This document shows, in pieces, positions 8,570 to 17,021 of a DNA stretch of 47,164 nt (positions are counted from its first letter, which is position 1; the number at the start of each line of letters is the position of its first letter). Location: NCBI GenBank assembly GCA_018263575.1, contig JAANWX010000059.1, forward strand, positions 1-47,164. The letters run 5' to 3'. A program made the position numbers and the translations under genes. The notes beneath the pieces are model-generated. The model saw only the letters and a list, made by a program, of their open reading frames with translations, searched no databases and had not been told where the DNA came from. Source of the DNA: Chloroflexota bacterium (lineage in GTDB: Bacteria > Chloroflexota > Anaerolineae > Anaerolineales > UBA11858).

Positions 8570-9226
8570 ATGGAAAATGCATTCAAGTGGCTAGATGAAC
8601 GTCTAGGCCTAAACGAAATCTATGCAGAAGTTCTTGATCGCCAAGTCCCTAAAGTCAATTGGTGGTTTACCCTGGGAAGCGCCAGCCTCTTCTTGGCCAT
8701 CATGCAAGGCGTTACCGGCATATTTCTCACCATTTACTACGTCCCCTCACCGGATCATGCCTACGACAGTATCAACTACATCATGAACGGCGTCCAATTC
8801 GGATGGCTGATTCGGGGGATTCACCACTGGGGCGCCAGCCTGCTGGTCGTGACCGTTTTCATCCACCTCCTGCGCGTGTTTTTCTACGGGGCCTATAAGT
8901 ACCCCCGAGAATTCACCTGGGTCACGGGCGTCGTCCTCTTTTTACTCACCCTTGGCATGGGATTTACGGGATACTTGTTGCCATGGAACCAGCGTTCCTT
9001 CTGGGCAACCATGGTGGGGACAGAGATAGCGGGAACAGCGCCCGGTGTGGGAGGGTTTATCCTGCGTGTCTTGCGGGGGGGAACCGATTTAAGCGCGGTC
9101 ACCTTGGCCCGTTTCTTCTCCATGCACATTTGGATTCTCCCCGCGGTTGCCATGCTTACCGTGGGCACTCACCTTTACCTGGTTATCCGCCTGGGCATCT
9201 CTCACATCCCTGGCGAAGATGAATGA
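8570..9226 (+). CDS. qcrB: Cytochrome b6-type subunit of the bc complex
   Basis: 218 aa, corresponding to the four-helix N-terminal half of cytochrome b. Binds two b haems: candidate ligands H85 or H86, H99, H186 and H201. Fourteen residues lie between H186 and H201, the b6-type spacing rather than the mitochondrial one. Family motifs include RGIHHWGAS, LLPWNQ and SMHIWILP. The C-terminal half (subunit IV) is encoded by the next gene, as in cyanobacteria and Bacillus. It acts in the membrane as the quinol-oxidising core. Confidence 0.95.
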   Translation: MENAFKWLDERLGLNEIYAEVLDRQVPKVNWWFTLGSASLFLAIMQGVTGIFLTIYYVPSPDHAYDSINYIMNGVQFGWLIRGIHHWGASLLVVTVFIHLLRVFFYGAYKYPREFTWVTGVVLFLLTLGMGFTGYLLPWNQRSFWATMVGTEIAGTAPGVGGFILRVLRGGTDLSAVTLARFFSMHIWILPAVAMLTVGTHLYLVIRLGISHIPGEDE

Positions 9227-9236
9227 ATTTCCACGA

Positions 9237-9273
9237 CAAGACCTGCGAGGTTTCCAAAACCTCAGAGGTCTTG
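9237..9273. repeat. Palindromic element between qcrB and qcrC
   Basis: Arms CAAGACCT..GAGGTTT (9237-9253) and AAACCTC..AGGTCTTG (9257-9273) pair at 15 of 17 positions. The same arm sequence appears, perfectly paired, at 28148-28189, so this is a dispersed repeat rather than a site specific to qcr. Confidence 0.75.
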
Positions 9274-9304
9274 CCGTTCCGTATTGGATCTGAGGAGAAT
9301 TACC

Positions 9305-10552
9305 GTGAACGAAGAACAAAAAAAAGCCTATAAAAAGAAATACAAAGAGGCCAAACAAGAAGGCGTGCGTTTTTGGCCTCATATCATCTATAAAGATTTG
9401 CTGATGTCCTTTGCCATCTTTTTGCTCCTTGTCGGGCTAGCCACCTTTGTGGGCATCCCCCTGGAGCCAAAAGCCGACCCCAGCGACTCGTCTTACATCC
9501 CCCGCCCGGAGTGGTATTTCCTCTTCCTCTTCGAATTCCTGAAATTTATTCCGGGGCAACTAGAATGGGTGGGCACGGTGGTCATTCCCGGCCTGGCCAT
9601 TGTGGCCCTTTTCCTCCTGCCCTTTTATGACAAATCTCAAGTGCGTTTTTGGAAGAAGCGCAAAATTGGCATTTCCATTATGGGCGTAATTGTCCTGGCC
9701 ATGGTGGGCCTCACCGTCCGGGCTGTGGCCACAACGCCAGAAATGGAAGAAACCACCGTCGCCTCCTCCGTTCGGGAGCAAGTTGTCCAGGGAGAGGACC
9801 TATATTCTGTGCATTGCGTGGAATGTCACGGCCCCGATGGCGAGGGGGGAGAGATTCAAGGTGTGGAAGGCCTGGAGGGCGTCACGGTGAAGTCAATTAG
9901 CAGCCGAGACGAAATGTACACCCGTTCCGATGAGACTTTAGCCGCCATCACCAATTATGGCCAACAAGACCTGGGTATGCCTCCCTACGGGTTAGCTTAC
10001 GGTGGGCCATTAACAAAAGCCGAGATTGAAGCCATTGTTGCTTTTATGCGTTATACCTGGGACGACAGGATAGAGCTTCCCCCGGAGGCCGTTATCGCCA
10101 CCCTGCCCGCCTGGGAAGAAGGTTTTGTTCCCTCCTATGAGGTGGAAATCTCACGCATTGTCAAGCGCAACTGCTTTTCTTGCCACCGCCCCGGGAAAGA
10201 TGATAATAATAACTACCTCATGGGCAGTTACGAGGAGATTCTCACCACCGGTGACAACGTTGAAAACAACCTCATTCCCGGCGACCTGAACAGCTATGTC
10301 TACCAGACCATCACCGGCAACCCCATCCTTGATCCCGACACAGGAGAGGTACTCATTCACCAAATGCCCCTCACCAAGCTCATGAAGGAAGACTACATTA
10401 AAATGTTCGAGGCTTGGATCTTGAATGACATGCCAGAAACTGTGGAAGAGGCCGAAGCGCTCATGGCTACTCCGACGCCCACCCCTGAGCCTACTACAGA
10501 AGAAGCTACGGAAGAACCGGCCACGGAACCCACAATAACACCTGAAGGGTAA
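9305..10552 (+). CDS. qcrC: Subunit IV fused to two cytochrome c modules (QcrC-like)
   Basis: About 415 aa from the GTG at 9305, preceded by AGGAGA at good distance; a TTG at 9284 is a weaker alternative. Residues 25-110 hold the subunit IV helices with PEWYFLFLFEFLKF. A further membrane helix lies at about 119-140. Then comes a mono-haem cytochrome c domain with CVECH (C171-H175) and a likely Met ligand in GMPPYG. A second c-type domain has CFSCH (C290-H294) and resembles the domain ending in MPxTKL..W. The tail is a Thr/Pro/Glu-rich linker. Bacillus QcrC also joins subunit IV to a cytochrome c, but with one haem. The extra module may hand electrons onward directly to an oxidase. Confidence 0.9.
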   Translation: MNEEQKKAYKKKYKEAKQEGVRFWPHIIYKDLLMSFAIFLLLVGLATFVGIPLEPKADPSDSSYIPRPEWYFLFLFEFLKFIPGQLEWVGTVVIPGLAIVALFLLPFYDKSQVRFWKKRKIGISIMGVIVLAMVGLTVRAVATTPEMEETTVASSVREQVVQGEDLYSVHCVECHGPDGEGGEIQGVEGLEGVTVKSISSRDEMYTRSDETLAAITNYGQQDLGMPPYGLAYGGPLTKAEIEAIVAFMRYTWDDRIELPPEAVIATLPAWEEGFVPSYEVEISRIVKRNCFSCHRPGKDDNNNYLMGSYEEILTTGDNVENNLIPGDLNSYVYQTITGNPILDPDTGEVLIHQMPLTKLMKEDYIKMFEAWILNDMPETVEEAEALMATPTPTPEPTTEEATEEPATEPTITPEG

Positions 10553-10568
10553 AGCCCGCTTCCCGGAA

Positions 10569-10606
10569 AATAAAAAAGCCTCCCTAGCTAGGGAGGCTTT
10601 TTTATT
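10569..10606. terminator. Perfect bidirectional terminator
   Basis: A perfect 38-bp palindrome with half site AATAAAAAAGCCTCCCTAG; a GC-rich stem flanked by A and T runs on both strands. It ends the qcrABC operon on the plus strand and can serve the minus-strand toxin gene facing it. Confidence 0.92.
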
Positions 10607-10713
10607 TGCGCAAGAGGGGTCATTTCAAACTAATTCCTGTTGTCGCTTCAGTCATACAAATTATGCTTACTGCCAACATTTTCCCATTTGGGTCAGCTAA
10701 ATTGCCCATAATC

Positions 10714-11064
10714 TCATACATCTGGCCATATTTGGAATTCTTCAACTTCTGCGAGAAAATCAGAAAAAGAAACCTCTTCACATGAAATATGCTCGGTAGG
10801 GTTTCCCATAGGGTGAACGTGCCACCCCATTTTTGTGTTATCTTTCCCATAAACGCGAATATCTTCTACGATATAAGTAAAGGCTGTTTTGTTCGTAATG
10901 ATATTATAAAACACTTCTATGAAAGAGTCGTCCAGGAGATGAATACGCATACTAAGAATATCCAGGTCGTACGACCTGACTGTATAAGCACGCACAATGG
11001 GAGATTGAGCACATACAGCAATGATATTCTCAATAAGCTTGTGAGTTGTTACGCCAGCCAATTG
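10714..11064 (-). CDS. DUF6516-like putative toxin
   Basis: Open frame 10714-11109 (131 aa). The true start is uncertain: the first ATG would overlap the upstream gene by about 60 bp, and TTG or other codons near 11059 would begin the conserved part (HKLIENIIAVC). The core RAYTVRSYDLDILSMRIHLL, FIEVFYNIIT, and GWHVHPMGNPTEHI near the end resembles DUF6516, a family annotated as a toxin-antitoxin toxin. The HxHP..NPxEHI segment is the best diagnostic. Same strand and overlap with the preceding small gene support a cassette. The family call is from memory of the pattern, so it is moderate. Confidence 0.6.
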   Translation of the reverse strand, partial: QLAGVTTHKLIENIIAVCAQSPIVRAYTVRSYDLDILSMRIHLLDDSFIEVFYNIITNKTAFTYIVEDIRVYGKDNTKMGWHVHPMGNPTEHISCEEVSFSDFLAEVEEFQIWPDV

Positions 11065-11372
11065 TATGTAGCCTCTAAACGATGTTGGCGGGTAACGAGC
11101 GCCTCCCATTCCAAATAGTCACGCTCAGCTTCCCAAGTATAATCTTCGTCTTTATCCTCAGCTTCCCATTGCTGATCATACTCATCGAACGACATTCCAT
11201 ACTTTTCCCTAAATCCTTGTCGTGATACTTTGATTTTCATTAGGCGATGTTCGATGGAATCTCGAAGCACCAGTTGCAAGGCAATGTCTGGGCGTTCTTC
11301 ACCAGTCAATTCGTGTAAAATCTGTGCAGTATTTTTGGGAAGTGTCAGGGTAGACATGTCTCCTAAAGTCAT
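11049..11372 (-). CDS. Putative antitoxin paired with the DUF6516-like gene
   Basis: About 107 aa from the ATG at 11372, which has GAGAGGT seven bases upstream; ATG at 11357 is another option. N-terminus TLTLPKNTAQILHEL looks like a small DNA-binding or antitoxin head. The rest is charged and helical (RLMKIKVSRQGFREKYGMSFDEYDQQWEAED), rich in Glu, Asp and Trp, as expected for a disordered antitoxin tail. It overlaps the next gene, which suggests translational coupling. I do not recognise a named family; the antitoxin role is inferred from size, acidity and position. Confidence 0.6.
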   Translation of the reverse strand: MTLGDMSTLTLPKNTAQILHELTGEERPDIALQLVLRDSIEHRLMKIKVSRQGFREKYGMSFDEYDQQWEAEDKDEDYTWEAERDYLEWEALVTRQHRLEATYNWLA

Positions 11373-11448
11373 GATACGCACCTCTCAATTTTTACTTCCT
11401 GGATAAAAAAGATTTTATCATGTTCTCGAACGTAAGCTGTAGATCATG

Positions 11449-12249
11449 TTACGGATTGGCAAAGAGGGTATTCTCCAAAGAGATCAACTTCGAAGCCAGC
11501 ACTTCCAAGTCCAATTCGGCAGCATTAATATCCTCATCTAATTCATTCACGACCAAGTCAAGGCGTTGCTCCATGCTTGCGACTACGTCCCGTTGGTCAG
11601 CGTTGAGCATGGGCTTTAGGGTCTTAAGCGTTTCTTCTACTTTATCAAGTTCCAGGCTGACTTCGGCGAGATCGCCATCATAAAGGGCCAAGAGAGCATC
11701 CGTCACGGCAACCCGTGCACTCAATATGGTGATATGGGTGTTGACAGCTTCCACTTCATCCTCTAAGCTTTCATTCGTCGTCTCCAAAGAAGATAAACTT
11801 TCCACCTCGCCACGAAGAGAAGCTATTTTTTCTTCAGCGGCTACCAAATCCGCTTCGGCCTCTTCTAAGGTCGCCTTTGCAGGCCTATAAACAGTGATAT
11901 GGGATGTCGCATACCCGGCTAAAAGGAGGAGGAAAATTCCCAATACCCAAATCGCTACCCGCCGAATAAGTTTAGCGGCTTTGGTATTTCTCCGTTCAGC
12001 CCTTTTCTGTTTTTTGGCCGCCTTTTTGGCTTTGGCGGCTTCTTTTTCTTCCTTCTTCCTGGCCTTCTTTTCTTGGCGCGTTTCTGGCTCCGTCTCAGTA
12101 GGAATTTCCCAGGGTGTTTCATCTGCTACAGATTCTATAGCTGGTGTCTCTACTTCAGCGGCTTCTATTCCTGGCACCTTTGCTTCAGAAGTTCCTGCTT
12201 CTGGCGACTCCACCTTTTGTTCGTCAAGTTGTTTTTCTTTTTCTTCCAT
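11449..12249 (-). CDS. Unknown single-pass membrane protein with coiled coil
   Basis: 266 aa; no family recognised. Residues 1-55 are acidic and repeat motifs such as AAEVETPAIESVADETP. Residues 56-90 are strongly basic (KKARKKEEKEAAKAKKAAKK). A transmembrane helix follows at about 93-115 (VAIWVLGIFLLLLAGYA), and the remainder is a long predicted coiled coil (ATLEEAEADLVAAEEKIASLRGEVESL). The basic stretch before the helix places the N-terminus in the cytoplasm and the coiled coil outside. AAAGGAG precedes the start. It stands alone between the toxin-antitoxin pair and hsp20. A cell-envelope structural role is possible but unproven. Confidence 0.75.
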   Translation of the reverse strand: MEEKEKQLDEQKVESPEAGTSEAKVPGIEAAEVETPAIESVADETPWEIPTETEPETRQEKKARKKEEKEAAKAKKAAKKQKRAERRNTKAAKLIRRVAIWVLGIFLLLLAGYATSHITVYRPAKATLEEAEADLVAAEEKIASLRGEVESLSSLETTNESLEDEVEAVNTHITILSARVAVTDALLALYDGDLAEVSLELDKVEETLKTLKPMLNADQRDVVASMEQRLDLVVNELDEDINAAELDLEVLASKLISLENTLFANP

Positions 12250-12355
12250 CTCGCATTCTCCTTTTGGTAATGGGTATCTATGGCAAATTATACCTTACTC
12301 CAAGCGTTTCTCAAGTTGTATAGGCCAAATATGTTTGCCCTAGGCTCCAAAACAA

Positions 12356-12380
12356 AAAAGCCGGGGGATACCCGGCTTTT
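12356..12380. terminator. Terminator between hsp20 and the coiled-coil gene
   Basis: AAAAGCCGGG (12356-12365) and CCCGGCTTTT (12371-12380) form a perfect 10-bp stem with a 5-nt loop. On the minus strand it follows hsp20 directly and ends in a T run. Confidence 0.88.
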
Positions 12381-12411
12381 CGTTTCACTTTGATTCTAAT
12401 AAAAAGCCACC

Positions 12412-12819
12412 TTACTTGGCCTTGACTTCGATCGTGCGGGGCAAGGCTTCTTCTGCTTTGGGAACGCGCAGGTAAAGGATGCCTTCCTCAAGAGTAGCAT
12501 TGGCTTCCTTGACATTTAACAGCGTAGGAAGTTTAACTCGGCGACGGAATTTGCCCGTGGGGCGCTCTTGACGCAGATACTTCACATCCTCTTCCTCAAT
12601 CTGAGGGAATTCGCCTTGAATATCAACAACATCTTCTACGATCTCAATGGCAATGTCTTCAGATTTTAGGCCAGGAATGACTGCCTCGATGATATAAGAG
12701 TTTTTTTCCATTTTCACGTTTAGGGGAACATGGACATCGCAAGTAGGCATACCGTGGTAGCGATTAACTGGATTGGTTCTAATGTGACGATGACGATGGG
12801 GGGCTAGATACATTTTCAT
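12412..12819 (-). CDS. Hsp20/alpha-crystallin small heat shock protein
   Basis: About 135 aa from the ATG at 12819, supported by AAAAGGAG upstream; the reading frame stays open further upstream without a ribosome site. ATP-independent holdase that keeps unfolding proteins soluble as an oligomer in the cytoplasm. The alpha-crystallin domain spans about residues 30-125, with IIEAVIPGLKSEDIAIEI, the FRRRVKLP motif and the closing A-x-L-x-x-G-I-L-Y-L-R-V-P signature. The N-terminal arm is short and His/Arg-rich (HRHRHIRTN). Monocistronic with its own terminator. No CIRCE-type operator is visible upstream. Confidence 0.93.
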   Translation of the reverse strand: MKMYLAPHRHRHIRTNPVNRYHGMPTCDVHVPLNVKMEKNSYIIEAVIPGLKSEDIAIEIVEDVVDIQGEFPQIEEEDVKYLRQERPTGKFRRRVKLPTLLNVKEANATLEEGILYLRVPKAEEALPRTIEVKAK

Positions 12820-12987
12820 TTTAAATCTCCTTTTGTGTACAAATATAGTGAACTTGATCACTGACTGAAATTTTCGATTACGCTCTATATAATACACAAA
12901 CTATGTTAGAAGAACGCTAACAAAGCATAAATTTTACATATGCAAATCATCAGCGTTTTATTAACACCGCAAGCTATACTCTACTAA

Positions 12988-13734
12988 CTAATCAAGAAGA
13001 CGTGCCACAAGGATCAAATGCCTACTCTCCGGTGTATACTCCCCCTTCTCAAAATCCCCGTAGACAGCGTCCAGGCACAGGCCTGCGTTGGCGATCTCGT
13101 TCTTATAAACCTCAACTGGCACATGATAATGTTTCGTGGACATGGTCAAGCGTTCCACCTGCCCATCAGGCAAAAGGTGATCATAGTGCCAACGCCAAGT
13201 CACGCCACCTTGAGTGCCTTCAATGGCGCTGCTGGCCTGGACAGGGTTCCCTGTTTGGGGATGAGGGAAGACTTCCTCGAGACTTGTTTCGCCCTCTGAT
13301 TCCCCCCTAAGTTGCGCCAAAATAGCCGGATTGGGCAAGCTAACGGCGAATACCCCCTTCGATTCAAGATGCCCGGTCACAGTCTGGTAAACGGCTTCGC
13401 GTTCCCCGACGTCTAGAACGCTAAATGTGTTACAAGGAGAGATCACAGCCCCAAAACGTGCCCCTGCACAAAACTGGGTCATGTCGGCCTGGAGGAGGAA
13501 GACTCGCTCCCGAACGGAGTCGGGTTCCCCGGCCAGATTCGTCCCCGCCACCTCCAGCATGGCCTGGTCCCGGTCAATCCCCCACACGGAACAACCGGCC
13601 CGCGCCAGGGGGATGGCAACGCGCCCCGTCCCGCACCCCAACTCCAAGGCGGTCGCCCCCTCCGCAAATTGCTTCCAGAAGGGGATGTCCTCCTGATAGG
13701 CTTTGTGATGGGCATGGTACAACTTTGCTAACAT
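12988..13734 (-). CDS. Class I SAM-dependent methyltransferase
   Basis: 248 aa. Rossmann-fold methyltransferase. Motif I is ALELGCGTGRVAIPLA (residues 29-44), the acidic residue for the adenosine ribose is in WGIDRD (51-56), and QADMTQF and ISPCNTFSVL supply motifs II/III-like parts. The C-terminal half (WRWHYDHLLPDGQVERL) resembles small-molecule methyltransferases of the UbiE/YcgJ type. The substrate cannot be told. The gene reads away from tRNA-Pro, about 77 bp apart. Confidence 0.85.
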   Translation of the reverse strand: MLAKLYHAHHKAYQEDIPFWKQFAEGATALELGCGTGRVAIPLARAGCSVWGIDRDQAMLEVAGTNLAGEPDSVRERVFLLQADMTQFCAGARFGAVISPCNTFSVLDVGEREAVYQTVTGHLESKGVFAVSLPNPAILAQLRGESEGETSLEEVFPHPQTGNPVQASSAIEGTQGGVTWRWHYDHLLPDGQVERLTMSTKHYHVPVEVYKNEIANAGLCLDAVYGDFEKGEYTPESRHLILVARLLD

Positions 13735-13763
13735 CTTCTCTCTCCCGGGCGCGAGAACGCACC

Positions 13764-13792
13764 TTGACGTTGAGTCTAGTTAGCATTATACT
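13764..13792 (+). promoter_or_regulatory. Promoter of tRNA-Pro
   Basis: TTGACG (13764-13769), a 17-bp spacer, and TATACT (13787-13792), about 20 bp before the tRNA. Close to the vegetative sigma factor consensus. Confidence 0.8.
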
Positions 13793-13811
13793 GCTTTGCG
13801 CAGAAAGTTAC

Positions 13812-13884
13812 CGGGGTGTAGCGCAGAGGGAAGCGCGCCGCGTTTGGGACGCGGAGGTCGGCGGTTCAAGTCCGCCCACCCCGA
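13812..13884 (+). tRNA. tRNA-Pro (anticodon TGG)
   Basis: A full cloverleaf can be drawn: acceptor CGGGGTG with CACCCCG, D stem GCGC/GCGC, anticodon stem CCGCG/CGCGG around loop TTTGGGA, and T arm GGCGG-TTCAAGT-CCGCC. Discriminator A; CCA is not encoded. Followed at once by a T run (about 13886-13892), which probably ends transcription. Confidence 0.95.
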
Positions 13885-13905
13885 CTTTTTTTATTTAACA
13901 AACCC

Positions 13906-14919
13906 TTAGATTTCCACTTTTGTGTTATCGCCCAGGTTGACGGTCACGGCTTGTCCCGTCACTTGGGCGTTTTGGCCAATTAACGTATCCTGCAGGATAA
14001 GGTTGGCCACTTGAGAATCTTCCTCGATGACCGTGTTCTGGATCACGCAGCCCTGCACCCGGCACCCGGCCCCGATGGCGACATGCGGTCCCAGCATAGA
14101 ATCTTTCACCTCTGCCTGGGGATGGACATAAATGGGGGGCGTGACTCTCACGCTCGAGCGTTCTGCTACCTGGGAAGAATTTTCGTGCCCGTGTTCCAAG
14201 AGATAGCGATTGGTTTCCAGGACGGCTTCCGGTGTGCCTGCATCCAACCACACATCCACCTTTTCGGTGCCCATCTTGGTTTCTTCATCTTCCAGCATAA
14301 TGTTTATGGCGTCCGCTAAAAAATACTCGCTTTTCAATTGGATATCGCGCCGAATTTGTTCCTCAATGGCCTCTACCAATAGCTTGCCTTCCTTGAAATA
14401 ATAGAAGCCCACCACGGCCAGGTTGTTGTCCATAGACTTTGGCTTCTCGATAAGGCGCGTAACTTGGCCGTCCTCGTTGACCTCCGCCACCCCAAAACGC
14501 CGGGGGTCGGGAACAGCCTTCACCCAAGCAACAATGTCTAATTCTTCGTCGGTCAGGAAAGAGAGGTCGGTTTCGATTAAGGTGTCAGCAAAGACCATCA
14601 ACATTGGCCCGGTGAGGTGCTCGCGGGCCAAATACAGGGCATGAGATTGGCCGCGCATCTCTTCTTGAACAATATAATGCACCTTGAATTCAGGATGTTC
14701 CTTGGCCATGTATTCTTTTATTTTCTCCCCCAGGTAGCCAATGATGAACACAAATTCCACGTTTTTGGGGTCCGGCAAGGTGACAAACATATCCAAGACA
14801 TGCCCCAAGACGTTATTATCCGCTAGGCGGATCAATTGTTTGGGGCGGCTCCAGGTTTGTGGGCGAAGACGTGTACCGAAACCTGCCATGGGGATAACGA
14901 TCTTTATTTTTTGTGACAT
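13906..14919 (-). CDS. Sugar-phosphate nucleotidyltransferase with left-handed beta-helix tail
   Basis: 337 aa. Makes an NDP-sugar from a sugar-1-phosphate and an NTP. The nucleotide-binding signature MAGFGTRLRPQTWSRPKQL is at residues 11-29; MVFADTLIETD carries the metal-binding Asp; LIEKPKS and VDVWLDAGTPEAVLETN are typical of glucose-1-phosphate thymidylyl-/uridylyltransferases. Residues 260-337 contain hexapeptide-type repeats (VHPQAEVKDSMLGPHVAIGAG), so an acetyltransferase-like beta-helix is attached. Whether this helix is catalytic or only regulatory is unclear. GAGAGGT precedes the start. It converges with tRNA-Pro. Confidence 0.88.
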   Translation of the reverse strand: MSQKIKIVIPMAGFGTRLRPQTWSRPKQLIRLADNNVLGHVLDMFVTLPDPKNVEFVFIIGYLGEKIKEYMAKEHPEFKVHYIVQEEMRGQSHALYLAREHLTGPMLMVFADTLIETDLSFLTDEELDIVAWVKAVPDPRRFGVAEVNEDGQVTRLIEKPKSMDNNLAVVGFYYFKEGKLLVEAIEEQIRRDIQLKSEYFLADAINIMLEDEETKMGTEKVDVWLDAGTPEAVLETNRYLLEHGHENSSQVAERSSVRVTPPIYVHPQAEVKDSMLGPHVAIGAGCRVQGCVIQNTVIEEDSQVANLILQDTLIGQNAQVTGQAVTVNLGDNTKVEI

Positions 14920-15192
14920 AAGACCTCTCTATTTCTAATCGCGAATTCACCGGGACTTTTCCTCATGGGCAGAGGCCAAACCGTGTTTTGAACTGTTTCT
15001 AAAAGTGTTTGCCCTGTGTGTCTGCCTATTTCTGAACCATTACGCTTTACAGGGTAATTATATCGGAGAAGCAAATAATTATATAGTTGACAAACAGCTT
15101 AATGGTGTGGATGTGTGTCGATTTTGCGGGCAACACCAATTGCCTTAGCCTTGTCTTCACCCAATAATATCCACAATTGACCCAGAAACGGT

Positions 15193-15207
15193 TATAATCT
15201 ATGTATC
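15193..15207 (+). promoter_or_regulatory. -10 box directly before the foldase gene
   Basis: TATAAT at 15193-15198 is only 9 bp from the ATG at 15208, so the mRNA should have a leader of about 2-4 nt. The -35 region is weak, and there is no Shine-Dalgarno. The rest of the 14920-15207 gap holds no gene. Confidence 0.5.
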
Positions 15208-16113
15208 ATGCAGAAATACTCCCAAAAAATCACGTTCCTAATTACTATTATCGCCCTCTTGGCATCCTTTCTAACCGCTTGTGTGACGAAAACAACTGAA
15301 GAAGTTCAAGAAACAAAACCAAAAATCACCTCCTCGCCCATTCCTCCTACCCGGACTCCTTTTCCGCCCACGCCGACCCCCATCCCGGTTGCGGCCGTGG
15401 TGAACGGAGATACGATTCTCGTAGAAGAATACCAGGCTGAGTTAGCCCGTTATCAAATGACCCTTGACCGAGAATTGACAGAGGAAGACAAAGAAATTGT
15501 TATCAATGATCTGATTAACCTAACTCTCTTGGCACAAGCGGCTCACAGCGCGGGGTTCGATCTAAGCGAGGAGGCTCTTCAATCTCGTATAGAGGAATTA
15601 GATAGCGGAGAACAACCCTTGGATGATTGGCTTGCGACTTATGGTTACAGCGAAGAGAGCTTTCAACGCAGCCTGGCAAGGTCAATGGCCGCGGCCTGGA
15701 TGCGAGATGAGATCCTTGCCGAAGTTCCCGAAACAGCAGAACAAGTCCATGCTCAGCAGATGTTATACTATACAGAAGCGGAAGTAAACTATGCGATCGG
15801 CCAACTGGAAGCTGGCATAGACTTTGCACAACTAGCAGCCACGCACGATCCTCAAACGAAGGGCAATTTGGGTTGGTTCCCCCGTGGGTATCTGACCATC
15901 CCCAAAATAGACGAAACAGTTTTCAACCTGGAAGTTGGGGATTATAGTGATATTATTGAGACAGAGATTGGATTCCACATCATAAAAGTCATCGAAAAAG
16001 AAGAAAACCGCCCTCTTCCCCTCGATATATTGAACGTATTGAAGGAAAAGGCACTTCACAATTGGCTTGAAAGACGCTGGAAGCTTAGTACAATAGAAAT
16101 AACACTTCCCTAG
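15208..16113 (+). CDS. Peptidyl-prolyl isomerase-type foldase lipoprotein (PrsA/SurA-like)
   Basis: 301 aa. Lipoprotein signal peptide with lipobox ending LTAC (C25). A Pro/Thr-rich linker (residues 37-58) follows, then a SurA-type N-terminal helical domain starting AAVVNGDTILVEEYQ, and a C-terminal parvulin domain at about 195-275 with QLEAGIDFAQLAATHD, GNLGWFPRG and GFHIIKVIEK. It would assist folding of exported proteins outside the membrane. It opens a plus-strand run of envelope genes reaching mltG. Length is normal for the family. Confidence 0.88.
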   Translation: MQKYSQKITFLITIIALLASFLTACVTKTTEEVQETKPKITSSPIPPTRTPFPPTPTPIPVAAVVNGDTILVEEYQAELARYQMTLDRELTEEDKEIVINDLINLTLLAQAAHSAGFDLSEEALQSRIEELDSGEQPLDDWLATYGYSEESFQRSLARSMAAAWMRDEILAEVPETAEQVHAQQMLYYTEAEVNYAIGQLEAGIDFAQLAATHDPQTKGNLGWFPRGYLTIPKIDETVFNLEVGDYSDIIETEIGFHIIKVIEKEENRPLPLDILNVLKEKALHNWLERRWKLSTIEITLP

Positions 16114-16135
16114 GAAAATATTCAGGAGAAGAACT

Positions 16136-16909
16136 ATGTCATCCTCCCCTTTTGACTTCATCGATGAAGCGACTGACTCCACCAAGGGCTTAGAGACAAC
16201 AGAGCTAGCGTGGAATATTTTCACAGTGCTGATGCTGGTGGCAACTGTTGTCATGGCCTTTATCTTCTTGGGTATCTTTGTCAACCCACAGAGCGGATTT
16301 AATCCATTTCCGCCACCTACTATGCCTGTCCTTGTCTTGCCTGCCACTTTTACGCCTACCCCGCAAAATGTACTTCCTTCCACTTGGACACCTCTCCCTT
16401 CGGGCACCCCGCTGCCCACCAACACCCCGCTGCCAACCGGAACACCAACCCCCACCGAGACCCCTTCTCCCCCCACCGCGACTACTGAACCATCCCCAAC
16501 CATAGCCGAGGCTGAACAATCTTTCCAAGTTCAAGAAGGGTCGCCCGCTTATATCAACAATTTTGCCCACGCCGATGCAGGATGCCAATGGCTTGGGGTG
16601 GCTGGGCTGCTATTCGATATCAATGGCGAACCAATCACTGATTCCTCTGTGGTCATCGAAGTTGGCGGCGTTTTAGACGGGGAAGAAATTTCCTATCTCA
16701 CATTAAGTGGTCTGGCCTCAGGCGCACCGTATGGTGAAGGAGGCTATGAGATCGTTCTCGGAGATACGCCAATTGCCTCTTCGGAATCACTGTGGATTCA
16801 ACTGAAAACGCCCAGCGCAGAATTAGCGCTCTCAGAAAAAATATATTTCGACACCTTCGAAGACTGCCAAAAGAACCTCGTCTTGATCACATTTGTTCAA
16901 GTGGAGTAA
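16136..16909 (+). CDS. Membrane protein with Pro/Thr-rich linker and extracellular domain
   Basis: 257 aa; no named family. A cytoplasmic tail of about 25 residues and a transmembrane helix at 27-49 (NIFTVLMLVATVVMAFIFLGIFV) precede a low-complexity stretch (about 58-125) of PTPT, PLPTGTPTP units. A compact domain of about 125 residues follows, beginning AYINNFAHADAGCQWLGVAG and ending CQKNLVLITFVQVE; its two Cys could form a disulfide. PT-rich linkers are commonly used by this kind of bacterium to space surface domains from the membrane. AGGAGAAG precedes the ATG, 22 bp after the foldase gene. Confidence 0.8.
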   Translation: MSSSPFDFIDEATDSTKGLETTELAWNIFTVLMLVATVVMAFIFLGIFVNPQSGFNPFPPPTMPVLVLPATFTPTPQNVLPSTWTPLPSGTPLPTNTPLPTGTPTPTETPSPPTATTEPSPTIAEAEQSFQVQEGSPAYINNFAHADAGCQWLGVAGLLFDINGEPITDSSVVIEVGGVLDGEEISYLTLSGLASGAPYGEGGYEIVLGDTPIASSESLWIQLKTPSAELALSEKIYFDTFEDCQKNLVLITFVQVE

Positions 16910-16952
16910 GAGAAGGTTTCCGGGCAATTGCCCCACTGCTTAGCTTTCTATC

Positions 16953-16996
16953 AGACCCTAAAGGCTTCAGAGGCGGGTTAGAATCCTTTAGGGTCT
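16953..16996. repeat. Palindromic element
   Basis: AGACCCTAAAGG (16953-16964) and CCTTTAGGGTCT (16985-16996) are perfect 12-bp arms with a 20-nt loop, between two envelope genes. It resembles the other AGACC-type palindromes of the window and has no T run, so a terminator role is doubtful. Confidence 0.65.
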
Positions 16997-17021
16997 TGTA
17001 TCGCTTAGAGTTCCCCCAGCC

